This document shows, in pieces, positions 6,706-12,560 of a stretch of DNA of 13,757 nucleotides. A program made the translations under genes and the position numbers. The notes under the pieces were generated by a model, which was not told the origin of the DNA, made no database searches, and saw only the letters and a program-made list of their open reading frames with translations. Source of the DNA: an uncultured Bacilli bacterium (GTDB taxonomy: Bacteria; Bacillota_I; Bacilli_A; RF39; UBA660); contig CAJTXC010000025.1 of the NCBI GenBank assembly GCA_910580135.1, positions 1 to 13,757 of the forward strand, in the 5' to 3' direction. Position 1 is the first letter of the stretch, and each line of letters begins with the position of its first letter.

Positions 6706-6731
6706 AAAAAGACCAATACACTAGCCTTTTT
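6706..6731. terminator. Intrinsic terminator after the third XRE gene
   Basis: On the minus strand, AAAAAGGCTAG and TTGGTCTTTTT pair (with G-U pairs) around a four-base loop, giving a stem ending in a T-run. It lies 19 bases after the TAA at 6750 and reads as a terminator on both strands. Confidence 0.65.
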
Positions 6732-6749
6732 AGAAATTTATAATTTTTA

Positions 6750-7460
6750 TTACTTACAATAACGTATTAACTCATTAGTAGCAGCTCTATTATTTTTAGT
6801 GATAACTAAGTATTCGTTATCTAAATTGGCGTTGCACCTATAAGCATCATAAAATAAGGTATCATAATAAATAACGTTACCAGCATACGTGGTTTTTATC
6901 CTAAACATAGGAACTTCTTCGTTCATTTTAACGTTTACGTAATCAGTAAAAAGTAAAGTTCCCATTATAAATGTAAAAATAACTATCATAAACATTAATC
7001 TTTTCCACCATTTTATCTTTCTCACTTTCCTTGAAACACCAACCATAAATATCATTATTCCAAATACCGAGTAAATAGAGCCCCAACTACTTTCACTAGG
7101 AAAAATCATGATTGCTGATATCATTATAAACAAACCAAATACAATTATAATTAAAGAAATTGTTCCATTATATTTATTTACTTTTTTTGCTGAATAATCA
7201 ATCGTGTTTACGATGTTTTCCTCAAACCTTTCTTGATATGTTTCTTTATCTAATCTTTCCCCACTTAACAATTCATTAATTGTAATACCAAGTATTTCAC
7301 ATAAGGGTTTAAACAAGGATAAATCAGGCATGTTCTTACCGTTTTCCCAGTTACTTATAGAGCGGTCAGTAACACCTAATTTTTCCGCTAAAATAGCTTG
7401 CGTTATATTTTTTTCCTTTCTGCAATTTGCGATGAATTTCCCAATTTTTTCTTGATTCAT
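6750..7460 (-). CDS. XRE-family regulator with three membrane segments and a small ectodomain
   Basis: This is a 236-residue protein. The helix-turn-helix spans about residues 6-60 (ITQAILAEKLGVTDRSISNW). Membrane segments are at about 100-120, 126-143 and 153-173. With DNA binding inside, residues 174-236 lie outside and carry two cysteines (C209, C235) that could form a disulfide. The tail FRIKTTYAGNVIYYDTLFYD looks like a conserved external domain of unknown ligand. The start ATG 7460 follows AAAGGAG by about ten bases. The first ten residues equal those of the regulator at 1549-2253, and both genes have GATTAATGT in their leaders, so they are likely paralogues. Overlapping palindromes upstream (7488-7513) suggest autoregulation. 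Confidence 0.83.
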   Translation of the reverse strand: MNQEKIGKFIANCRKEKNITQAILAEKLGVTDRSISNWENGKNMPDLSLFKPLCEILGITINELLSGERLDKETYQERFEENIVNTIDYSAKKVNKYNGTISLIIIVFGLFIMISAIMIFPSESSWGSIYSVFGIMIFMVGVSRKVRKIKWWKRLMFMIVIFTFIMGTLLFTDYVNVKMNEEVPMFRIKTTYAGNVIYYDTLFYDAYRCNANLDNEYLVITKNNRAATNELIRYCK

Positions 7461-7487
7461 AATGTTTTTTCTCCTTTCACATTAATC

Positions 7488-7513
7488 TTACAATGTAAAA
7501 GTTATTTTTTACA
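7488..7513. promoter_or_regulatory. Likely operator: overlapping TGTAA-type palindromes
   Basis: Three half-sites are packed here. TTACA-A-TGTAA (7488-7498) is a perfect palindrome. Its right half is also the left arm of TGTAAAA (7494-7500), six bases, TTTTACA (7507-7513). They lie 28-53 bases before the XRE start codon, over a weak TAAGAT -10, which is where an autorepressor would bind. Confidence 0.5.
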
Positions 7514-7557
7514 CGAAATAAAACTTGACTTTAAATGATTATGATTTTTTATGTTAA

Positions 7558-7761
7558 CTATATCTTATTGAAAATAATTATTTCTTCTTTCAATTGTATT
7601 TTACTAATCTCATATCCATACTCTTTAGCTTCCTTCTTATAGGTTAAAAACGAATGGTCTATACTAAAACCTAAAATTTCCTTTATCTCTTTAAAGGTTA
7701 GTTTATAACTATCTTTATTATTTTCTTTTAAATACTTCCATAACAAATTATACTTACTCAT
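7558..7761 (-). CDS. Small conserved protein of unknown function (SKYxxLWKYL type)
   Basis: This is a 67-residue cytoplasmic protein: MSKYNLLWKYLKENNKD, LTFKEIKEILGFSIDHSFLT, then KEAKEYGYEISKI. It resembles a family of small uncharacterised proteins (DUF7662-like, from memory) with a short helical start, an ILGF turn and a final beta strand that may be a DNA- or protein-binding wedge. That is inference from pattern only. It has an AAAGGAG site four bases from ATG and follows the flavin-type gene by 21 bases, as the last gene of the cluster that starts at 8652. No terminator was found after it. Confidence 0.7.
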   Translation of the reverse strand: MSKYNLLWKYLKENNKDSYKLTFKEIKEILGFSIDHSFLTYKKEAKEYGYEISKIQLKEEIIIFNKI

Positions 7762-7782
7762 AATTCTCCTTTACATTAATAC

Positions 7783-8202
7783 TTACTTAATATTAAAAGT
7801 TTTGGTTTTTAAATTACAATAATACCTGCCTTCTTTTGCCGTAAACTTTAAAACACAATAATCTGGATCCGTCACTCCTTTTTTATAAAACATAGTATCT
7901 CCTTTTTTCCAAATCATGTTTTTAGTTTTTTGGTCTGTTAAAATTTCCATTTTTCCTTTTAACATAACACCAACATATTTAATTAGTCCTTTGTGATAAA
8001 AATAAATACTAGCATTAGGATTACTTTTATATTGATTAACCCTCATAGATGAAGTGTTAGTAGAAAAGTAAAATTCTTTTAGACCGTTTTTCTTTCTTGG
8101 TTTTAACACAGCTTTTACGTTAGGATAGTTTTCATCGTCAATAGAACATATAAAACTAACCTTTTGTTTATTAATAAATTTCTCAATTTCCTTTAAATTC
8201 AT
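7783..8202 (-). CDS. Pyridoxamine 5'-phosphate oxidase-like flavin-binding protein
   Basis: This is a 139-residue protein with the split-barrel fold of the PNPOx-like / general stress protein 26 group. Markers are KVSFICSIDDENYPNVKAVL (about 14-33), FYFSTNTSSMRVNQYKSNPN (44-63), ASIYFY, and VGVMLKGKMEILTD. Members bind FMN, F420 or heme, and the exact cofactor and substrate cannot be told here. It is too short and divergent to be assigned as true PdxH. AGGGAG precedes ATG 8202 by about ten bases. It sits in a cluster of small genes running in the same direction. Confidence 0.82.
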   Translation of the reverse strand: MNLKEIEKFINKQKVSFICSIDDENYPNVKAVLKPRKKNGLKEFYFSTNTSSMRVNQYKSNPNASIYFYHKGLIKYVGVMLKGKMEILTDQKTKNMIWKKGDTMFYKKGVTDPDYCVLKFTAKEGRYYCNLKTKTFNIK

Positions 8203-8231
8203 AATACTTCAACTCCCTAACAAATTGTAAT

Positions 8232-8399
8232 TTAATCTTCAATTTTCATAATAATATCATAAGCATTAGAACATTCTTCCTTTGATAATTTTGTTTCATT
8301 AACTAAAAATTCTATTGCCTCATCTCTATTATCAAAATTTTTTAATATATCTCTTACTTCTTTAAATCGTTCAATAACGCTTTGAATTTTATCATTCAT
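8232..8399 (-). CDS. 55-residue helical protein
   Basis: A short gene reading MNDKIQSVIERFKEVRDILK through FDNRDEAIEFLVNETKLSKE to YDIIMKIED and TAA. It has a clear AAAGGAG nine bases before ATG 8399. It fits without overlap between its neighbours (34 and 29 base gaps), both on the same strand. Predicted all-helical, acidic, no membrane segment. Part of it aligns without gaps to the 81-residue protein at 5838-6083. The function is unknown. Confidence 0.72.
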   Translation of the reverse strand: MNDKIQSVIERFKEVRDILKNFDNRDEAIEFLVNETKLSKEECSNAYDIIMKIED

Positions 8400-8433
8400 A
8401 TTTTTATTCTCCTTTCAAAGTGTAATTTAACTT

Positions 8434-8652
8434 TTACTTTGAATATTTCCTTTTCATTACTTTTCCTATGATAAACACTATCATACTTGGTACTATAAAT
8501 TCAATCGTTCTCTCTATTACAAAAGTATAAAATGGTGCTGAATTATTTGCACTATCATATTTAAAATAATCTACTCCTAATCTAATGCCAAATCCAATAA
8601 TTAAAAATATACAAACCATATATAAAATTTTATAAATATTTTCTTTTTTCAT
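8434..8652 (-). CDS. Small two-pass membrane protein
   Basis: This is a 72-residue protein with hydrophobic segments at about 8-28 and 49-67, a charged start (MKKENIYK) and a KVMKRKYSK tail, so both ends are probably inside. The NSAPFYTFVIERTIEFIVPS loop-helix is a pattern I have seen in conserved small membrane proteins of gut Bacillota, with no known role. The start has AAAAGGAG at the right distance and follows a recognisable promoter. It is the first gene of the cluster down to 7558. Confidence 0.75.
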   Translation of the reverse strand: MKKENIYKILYMVCIFLIIGFGIRLGVDYFKYDSANNSAPFYTFVIERTIEFIVPSMIVFIIGKVMKRKYSK

Positions 8653-8667
8653 AAGCTTCTCCTTTTT

Positions 8668-8696
8668 ATATAATAGTAGAATTTATTATTTAGCAA
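8668..8696 (-). promoter_or_regulatory. Promoter of the 8652-7558 gene cluster
   Basis: On the minus strand, TTGCTA (8691-8696), a 17-base spacer and TTATAT (8668-8673). The cluster may also receive read-through from the ABC operon, since no terminator was seen after 8742. Confidence 0.5.
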
Positions 8697-8741
8697 GATC
8701 GTATTATTTATTTTAATTAAATCATTTATTACTACTTTTTT

Positions 8742-9893
8742 CTATTTATTATGTCTTTTCTTGCTAGAAAAGACGTTAGTAATTATTATAAAAATAATTG
8801 AAAAACAAATTACGATAAACATGTTTGTTAAAATTGGTTTTAAGGTATCAAAGGTAAATACTTCCATTTCTTTTAACATCTCATTTGTTTTAATGAACCA
8901 GTAAGATGGCAAGATATGTGCTATTTTTAAAACGAAGTCTGGTAACATACTTGTAGGTACAAACGCTCCGCATAAAAAGCTTGAACCAAGAGCAACTACG
9001 TTTACGATACCGTTTACTGCGTTTTTATTACTTACCAAGTTAGCGATTAAAAAAGCAAGTGTTAAAGCACAAATAGTAAAGATAAATGAGTTTATTATAA
9101 AAATAAGTCCATGCGTGCTAAACATTATCTTATCCATTAAGATGAATGCTAGTATACAGTAAAAAATCCACAGGATAAACGCAAATAAAGCATTTGATAA
9201 AAGAAGTATTCTGTTGTAATTTTTATGGCTCATACTACTTACAATGGTTCTTTTTTTGATGTTTTCTTCTTTAAAACTAGATAAAACTAAACATATAACG
9301 TATATCGTGCCTGCTAAAATACAGTAGTTTAAAAAGTTATGGTAAAAGGCTGCTTTTTCTATTAGCTTAGTATCTAACTTAGTTGTTAAATTAACCTTTA
9401 CCTTTTTTGATAAAGTGTCATCTATTAACGTTACTAACTCATCTTCATTATCTGTAACATCACTATAAACGTTTGCAACCTTAAGATATCTTTCTACCAT
9501 CATGTTAGCTAGGCTAGCACCATAATCTTTTGTACTTTTAATTTTTATCTCGGGATTTTTACCATGTAAAACATCTTTACCAAAATTTTTTGGAACGTAT
9601 ATTACGTAGCTTACGTCCCTATAAAACAAGGCATCATCTATTTTTTCTTCATTCATGCTTACATTTACTTCATTACTATTTTTACTTAAATAATTAATAA
9701 AGTTTTTGGTTATTTTATCTTTATTCGCTTCTTTATTTACGATAAGAATGTTTGGCTTACTATCCGCAAAACTTATGTTTTTTTCAGAAGTTTGCATGTT
9801 AAACGCACTAAAGAAAACAAGCATAACGGTATAAATAATGATTGGTACTTTGCATTTGTTTAATACTTTTAAAAACGTTTTAAATACTGTCAT
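8742..9893 (-). CDS. ABC-2 type exporter permease, second subunit
   Basis: This is a 383-residue permease. One membrane helix at about 14-31 is followed by an external domain of about 150 residues. A group of about five C-terminal helices follows (from LNYCILAGTIYVICLVLSSF on), with the end inside (SSKKRHNK). This is the ABC2_membrane_3 layout of LnrM/LnrN- or DrrB-like drug exporters. The start ATG 9893 has AAGGAGG seven bases away and overlaps the preceding permease by 14 bases. It would pair with that permease and the ATPase at 11064-12002 as a heterodimeric exporter. An 8-bp hairpin (8753-8774) overlaps the last codons but has no T-run. Confidence 0.87.
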   Translation of the reverse strand: MTVFKTFLKVLNKCKVPIIIYTVMLVFFSAFNMQTSEKNISFADSKPNILIVNKEANKDKITKNFINYLSKNSNEVNVSMNEEKIDDALFYRDVSYVIYVPKNFGKDVLHGKNPEIKIKSTKDYGASLANMMVERYLKVANVYSDVTDNEDELVTLIDDTLSKKVKVNLTTKLDTKLIEKAAFYHNFLNYCILAGTIYVICLVLSSFKEENIKKRTIVSSMSHKNYNRILLLSNALFAFILWIFYCILAFILMDKIMFSTHGLIFIINSFIFTICALTLAFLIANLVSNKNAVNGIVNVVALGSSFLCGAFVPTSMLPDFVLKIAHILPSYWFIKTNEMLKEMEVFTFDTLKPILTNMFIVICFSIIFIIITNVFSSKKRHNK

Positions 9894-11064
9894 ACTTTTG
9901 CCTCCTTAAGCTAATGATTGATATACTTATTAGCAAACCAGAAAAGATAAGTAAACTTACCAAGTTAAAGAAGAACCTATCTGTAGTATCATAGTAATAT
10001 AATGAGTAAAAGCCGTCCGTTATCATACTTACTGGATTAATTTTGTTTATTATTGGTACGTTTTTATCGATTATGTACTTCATGGTTATTCCCATCATTC
10101 CTGATAAAAAGCAACCTAGCATGGTGAATGCTATGATAAATCCTGTTTTGTTATTTTCACTTGTTTTAAACACACATGATACGAAAACGCCAAGTGATAG
10201 ACCTGCAAGTGAGCCTGCTAGTGAAAGTAAAATTATAAGTGGCAAGTTATTTCCGTAGTCCACCTTAAGAACAAAGATGGTGTATAAAAATAAAAGCAAT
10301 AGACCAATTAGCTGCACCGCATAACTTGCAAAAGTGCTACTTAATATAAGCTTAAGTTTAGAAGTTGGACTTACTGATACTCTTTTACCGTTACTACTCA
10401 TATTTGGTAAAACGTTATTAATTGATACCATACCAAGTATTCCACCATATAAACATGCCATGGCAATTAGGGTGTAAAATTCTATCATTGTATAACTTAG
10501 ATTACTTCTTGATACGTCTTTTATGTTAGCTTTATAATCAGCTATTCGTTTTGTTACGCCGAGATATACGTACTGATAAATGGTGTTTACTCGTCCTGTT
10601 TCATTAAGACGTTCACTTATTTTTTTATCACCGATTGTTTTAGTCATTTTAATGTAACTACCTATTTCTTCTACTGCGTACTTAAAAATAGTTTCATCAA
10701 ATCCGTTTTTATTCACCACTATTTTAGGGGTGTTATCCTTTAGTAAAAGGTAGCCGCTAACATCATTTTTTTCTAAAAGTTTTTTAGCCTTCGCTTCATT
10801 ATCTACGTATTTAATGTTAAATATTTTTTCATCGCTATTTTTATCACTTAACATTTTAAATGGTTCTTTATATAATCCAAATTCAAAGTCATGATTATTA
10901 ACGATTGCTATGTCAACAGGCTTCATTTTCTCGCTATTTTCTATGTTACTAAAAGCCATACTAAAAAACGTTCCTAATATAATTGGAAAGGCAAAGGTCC
11001 AAAATATTAACATTTTATTAGAAAATAACGTTTTAAAAGCATACTTAAAATTATGGATAAACAT
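9880..11064 (-). CDS. ABC-2 type exporter permease, first subunit
   Basis: This is a 394-residue permease with the same plan as the next gene: an N-terminal helix (about 17-36, MLIFWTFAFPIILGTFFSMA), a large external domain (about 40-190), then several helices with a G-rich stretch (LIILLSLAGSLAGLSLGVFV) and a short basic tail. Its ATG overlaps the ATPase stop (TAATG), so translation is coupled. An AAAGGAA site sits inside the end of the ATPase gene. The two permeases and one ATPase match the LnrLMN-like arrangement, known in Bacillus for resistance to polyene-like antibiotics. The substrate here cannot be inferred from sequence. Confidence 0.87.
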   Translation of the reverse strand: MFIHNFKYAFKTLFSNKMLIFWTFAFPIILGTFFSMAFSNIENSEKMKPVDIAIVNNHDFEFGLYKEPFKMLSDKNSDEKIFNIKYVDNEAKAKKLLEKNDVSGYLLLKDNTPKIVVNKNGFDETIFKYAVEEIGSYIKMTKTIGDKKISERLNETGRVNTIYQYVYLGVTKRIADYKANIKDVSRSNLSYTMIEFYTLIAMACLYGGILGMVSINNVLPNMSSNGKRVSVSPTSKLKLILSSTFASYAVQLIGLLLLFLYTIFVLKVDYGNNLPLIILLSLAGSLAGLSLGVFVSCVFKTSENNKTGFIIAFTMLGCFLSGMMGITMKYIIDKNVPIINKINPVSMITDGFYSLYYYDTTDRFFFNLVSLLIFSGLLISISIISLRRQKYDSI

Positions 11065-12002
11065 TAGTCTCTAAGTTCCTTTCCGGTTAACTCTAAAAAT
11101 ACGTCGTTAAGGGTTGGTCTCATAACAAATATGTTGTTATATGTGATTTCTTCTTTTTTAAAATAACTCATTAAATCCACTATGTTATTTTTACCTTTAT
11201 CATAAGTTATGGTTAAGTTGCCATCTTTATATATTACTTGTTTTACGTTTTTTAAAGTATTTATTTCTTTAAGGTGTTTTTTATCTAAGTTCATTATCTC
11301 AACGACTATTTTTTCTTTGCTTGACGCTAGATTTTTTAGTTCGCTACTAGTTCCGCTTGCAATTACCTTGCCTTTATCCAAAATAATTATCCTATCACAA
11401 AGTATTTCTACTTCTTCCATGTAATGGGTTGTATAAATTATAGTTGCACCATCATCTCTTAATTTTTTTATTCCGTCTAAGATGTTGTTTCTACTTTGAG
11501 GGTCTACCGCAACGGTTGGTTCATCTAATATTATTAGTTTTGGCTTATGGGCAATACCGCAAGCGATGTTAAGTCTTCTAAGTAATCCGCCTGATAACTG
11601 TTTTGGGTAGAACTTTTTAAAATCTTCTAATCCTACTAGTTTTACCGCTTCTTCAATACATTTTTTACGCTTTCTTTTATCATTTATGTATAATCCGCAG
11701 AAATAGTCGATGTTATCATAAACGTTTAATTCTTCAAATACGGCAACGTCTTGAAACACTACTCCTATTTTCCTTTTTATGTCGTAAGCGTTAGGATGCA
11801 TTTCCTCATTAAATATCTTAATGCTTCCATTATTAAAATTAAGTAGTGATAATAAACAATTTATAGTTGTAGACTTACCACTTCCATTAGGACCTAGTAA
11901 TCCTAATATTTCGCCTTCTTTTACTTCAAAAGATAAGTTATCTGCCGCTTTAAGCTCTTTATATTTTTTAGTTAAGCCTTTAACTTCTATTACATTTTTC
12001 AA
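11064..12002 (-). CDS. ABC exporter ATPase, DrrA/LnrL-like
   Basis: This is a 312-residue ATPase powering the two permeases downstream. Visible are Walker A GPNGSGKST (37-45), the Q-loop VVFQD (Q84), the signature LSGGL (136-140, where LSGGQ or LSGGM is usual), Walker B LIILDEP (156-162), D-loop region VAVDPQS and switch His H193 (TTHYMEE). About 90 C-terminal residues end in VMRPTLNDVFLELTGKELRD, the tail typical of the DrrA-type subfamily. The start is a TTG, ten bases from AGGAG. No ATG or GTG is available in frame nearby, so translation may be modest. It is the first gene of the operon, behind a promoter that overlaps a palindrome. Confidence 0.93.
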   Translation of the reverse strand: MKNVIEVKGLTKKYKELKAADNLSFEVKEGEILGLLGPNGSGKSTTINCLLSLLNFNNGSIKIFNEEMHPNAYDIKRKIGVVFQDVAVFEELNVYDNIDYFCGLYINDKRKRKKCIEEAVKLVGLEDFKKFYPKQLSGGLLRRLNIACGIAHKPKLIILDEPTVAVDPQSRNNILDGIKKLRDDGATIIYTTHYMEEVEILCDRIIILDKGKVIASGTSSELKNLASSKEKIVVEIMNLDKKHLKEINTLKNVKQVIYKDGNLTITYDKGKNNIVDLMSYFKKEEITYNNIFVMRPTLNDVFLELTGKELRD

Positions 12003-12043
12003 AAAACACCATCTCCTAGTTTGTTTATATTTTTATTTTACCA

Positions 12044-12062
12044 CTAAAAGATATGCTTTTAG
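12044..12062. promoter_or_regulatory. Palindrome at the ABC operon transcription start (possible operator)
   Basis: CTAAAAG (12044-12050) and CTTTTAG (12056-12062) are exact inverted copies around five bases. It begins five bases after the -10 box and covers the expected transcription start, where a repressor would block initiation. As RNA it could also form a 5' hairpin. Confidence 0.45.
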
Positions 12063-12066
12063 GTTA

Positions 12067-12095
12067 ATTATAGAAAATTTTATAAAAAATATTAA
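12067..12095 (-). promoter_or_regulatory. Promoter of the ABC exporter operon
   Basis: On the minus strand a perfect TATAAT (12067-12072) lies 17 bases after a TTAATA (4 of 6 to consensus). The region upstream is extremely A/T-rich, which could act as an UP element. The predicted leader is about 58 bases. Confidence 0.5.
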
Positions 12096-12216
12096 TTTTT
12101 TTAATATAACTTTTTAAATTTTTTAAATAATATATTTTGCCTAAAAAACTATTTTTGCTATTAATAAAATTTCTTTTTTGTAGATTTTCCTTAGCAAAAA
12201 CGTTATTTTATGCCAT
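12096..12216. other. AT-rich divergent intergenic region
   Basis: No gene was found between the ABC promoter and the plus-strand toxin-like promoter. It consists of A/T tracts and one 9-bp inverted repeat (12152-12160 TTTTTGCTA, 12192-12200 TAGCAAAAA), 31 bases apart. This may be a bent or protein-bound spacer between divergent promoters. Confidence 0.4.
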
Positions 12217-12245
12217 TTGCATTAATATTTTAACTGTGATATTAT
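12217..12245 (+). promoter_or_regulatory. Promoter of the toxin-like mRNA
   Basis: TTGCAT (12217-12222), a 17-base spacer ending in TGA, and TATTAT (12240-12245) form a strong promoter with an extended -10 (TGATATTAT). Transcription is expected near 12252, giving a leader of about 60 bases. Confidence 0.75.
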
Positions 12246-12268
12246 GCAGTTGGAGCATTTATATATTG

Positions 12269-12304
12269 GGTGTCAGCCTCTACTTTCGAAAAGGAATTGG
12301 AGGT
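12269..12304 (+). promoter_or_regulatory. Leader structure hiding the Shine-Dalgarno of the toxin-like gene
   Basis: GCCTCTA (12276-12282) can pair with TGGAGGT (12298-12304), which contains the GGAGGT ribosome site, with two G-U pairs. An inner CTTT/AAAG stem (12283-12286, 12290-12293) stabilises it. Just upstream, GGTGTCA (12269-12275) is exactly complementary to TGACACC at 12403-12409 over the stop codon. Both are typical controls in type I toxin mRNAs. Confidence 0.55.
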
Positions 12305-12312
12305 GGTAAAAT

Positions 12313-12405
12313 ATGAAGAAAAGATGCTTTGTCATCAAAGTATTCCGCTACATAACCATAATTTTATCACTTTTGTTAGCAATAATAATCGTAATAAAAA
12401 AATGA
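12313..12405 (+). CDS. Putative type I toxin: 30-residue cationic membrane peptide
   Basis: The only supported plus-strand gene here. The peptide begins MKKRCFVIKVFRY, continues with a hydrophobic segment ITIILSLLLAIIIVI (about 14-28), and ends KK before TGA. Basic ends around one membrane span and a length of about 30 residues match membrane-depolarising type I toxins in general, though I do not recognise a named family. The GGAGGT Shine-Dalgarno (12299-12304) is eight bases from ATG and near-perfect. Its own extended -10 promoter lies upstream. A convergent promoter on the other strand makes an RNA antisense to the 3' part. Alternatives are a small regulatory membrane peptide or a leader peptide; no larger gene follows on this strand, which argues against a leader peptide. 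Confidence 0.7.
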   Translation: MKKRCFVIKVFRYITIILSLLLAIIIVIKK

Positions 12406-12426
12406 CACCAGCGTTAAGCTAGTGTC
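12396..12426 (-). terminator. Intrinsic terminator of the antisense RNA
   Basis: On the minus strand GACACTAGC (12418-12426) and GCTGGTGTC (12404-12412) pair fully (one G-U) around TTAAC, followed by A and seven T. It overlaps the stop codon of the plus-strand peptide gene. Read on the plus strand it has no T-run, so the toxin-like mRNA should pass through. Confidence 0.85.
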
Positions 12427-12447
12427 CACACATAATTTTATGGGTTG

Positions 12448-12482
12448 ACATTCAAATAATATGAATGTTCCTCTTTTATTTT
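12448..12482 (+). terminator. Weak terminator for the toxin-like mRNA
   Basis: ACATTCA (12448-12454) and TGAATGT (12462-12468) pair around a seven-base loop, followed by TCCTCTTTTATTTTA. The gap before the T-run makes it weak, so some transcripts may extend to about 12500. Confidence 0.45.
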
Positions 12483-12506
12483 ATGAGTTTTTCCTCATCT
12501 GTATTC

Positions 12507-12535
12507 ATAATATCATAAATAAGTAATTTTATCAA
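12507..12535 (-). promoter_or_regulatory. Promoter of the antisense RNA
   Basis: On the minus strand TTGATA (12530-12535), a 17-base spacer ending in TGA, and TATTAT (12507-12512). Spacer length and the TGATATTAT element are the same as in the toxin-like promoter, suggesting the two are balanced. No gene start follows it. Confidence 0.75.
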
Positions 12536-12560
12536 CATTAATATTTTTTTATCTATGTTA

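Larger units (their letters stand above)
12396..12500 (-). ncRNA. Putative antisense antitoxin RNA, about 105 nt
   Basis: Bounded by a strong minus-strand promoter (start near 12500) and a clear terminator (12396-12426). It has no supported reading frame. Predicted folds are a 5' hairpin ATGAG/CTCAT (12483-12498), a central hairpin ACATTCA/TGAATGT (12448-12468) and the terminator stem. Its 3' part is complementary to the end of the peptide gene and to the downstream part of that mRNA, an overlap of roughly 85 nt. The convergent arrangement resembles txpA-RatA and bsrG-SR4 of Bacillus. Its terminator arm also repeats the GGTGTCA of the toxin leader, so it could compete with the mRNA's own 5'-3' pairing. 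Confidence 0.65.

Noticed and set aside
7525..7553. Plus-strand TTGACT-17-TTTATG as a promoter
   Set aside because: The -10 is poor and no plus-strand gene or RNA signal follows; the region downstream is coding on the other strand.
8753..8774. GTCTTTTC/GAAAAGAC hairpin as the terminator of the ABC operon
   Set aside because: It lies within the last codons of the permease and has no T-run on the minus strand.
10043..10258. Plus-strand open frame inside the ABC permease
   Set aside because: It is the antisense shadow of a strongly supported permease gene, with no ribosome site.
11821..12117. Plus-strand open frame across the start of the ABC ATPase gene
   Set aside because: It mirrors the Walker A region of the ATPase on the other strand and runs into low-complexity A/T sequence; no ribosome site.
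12483..12500. Short ATG frame (MRKNS) at the 5' end of the antisense RNA
   Set aside because: Only five codons and no Shine-Dalgarno; the ATG is part of a 5' hairpin.
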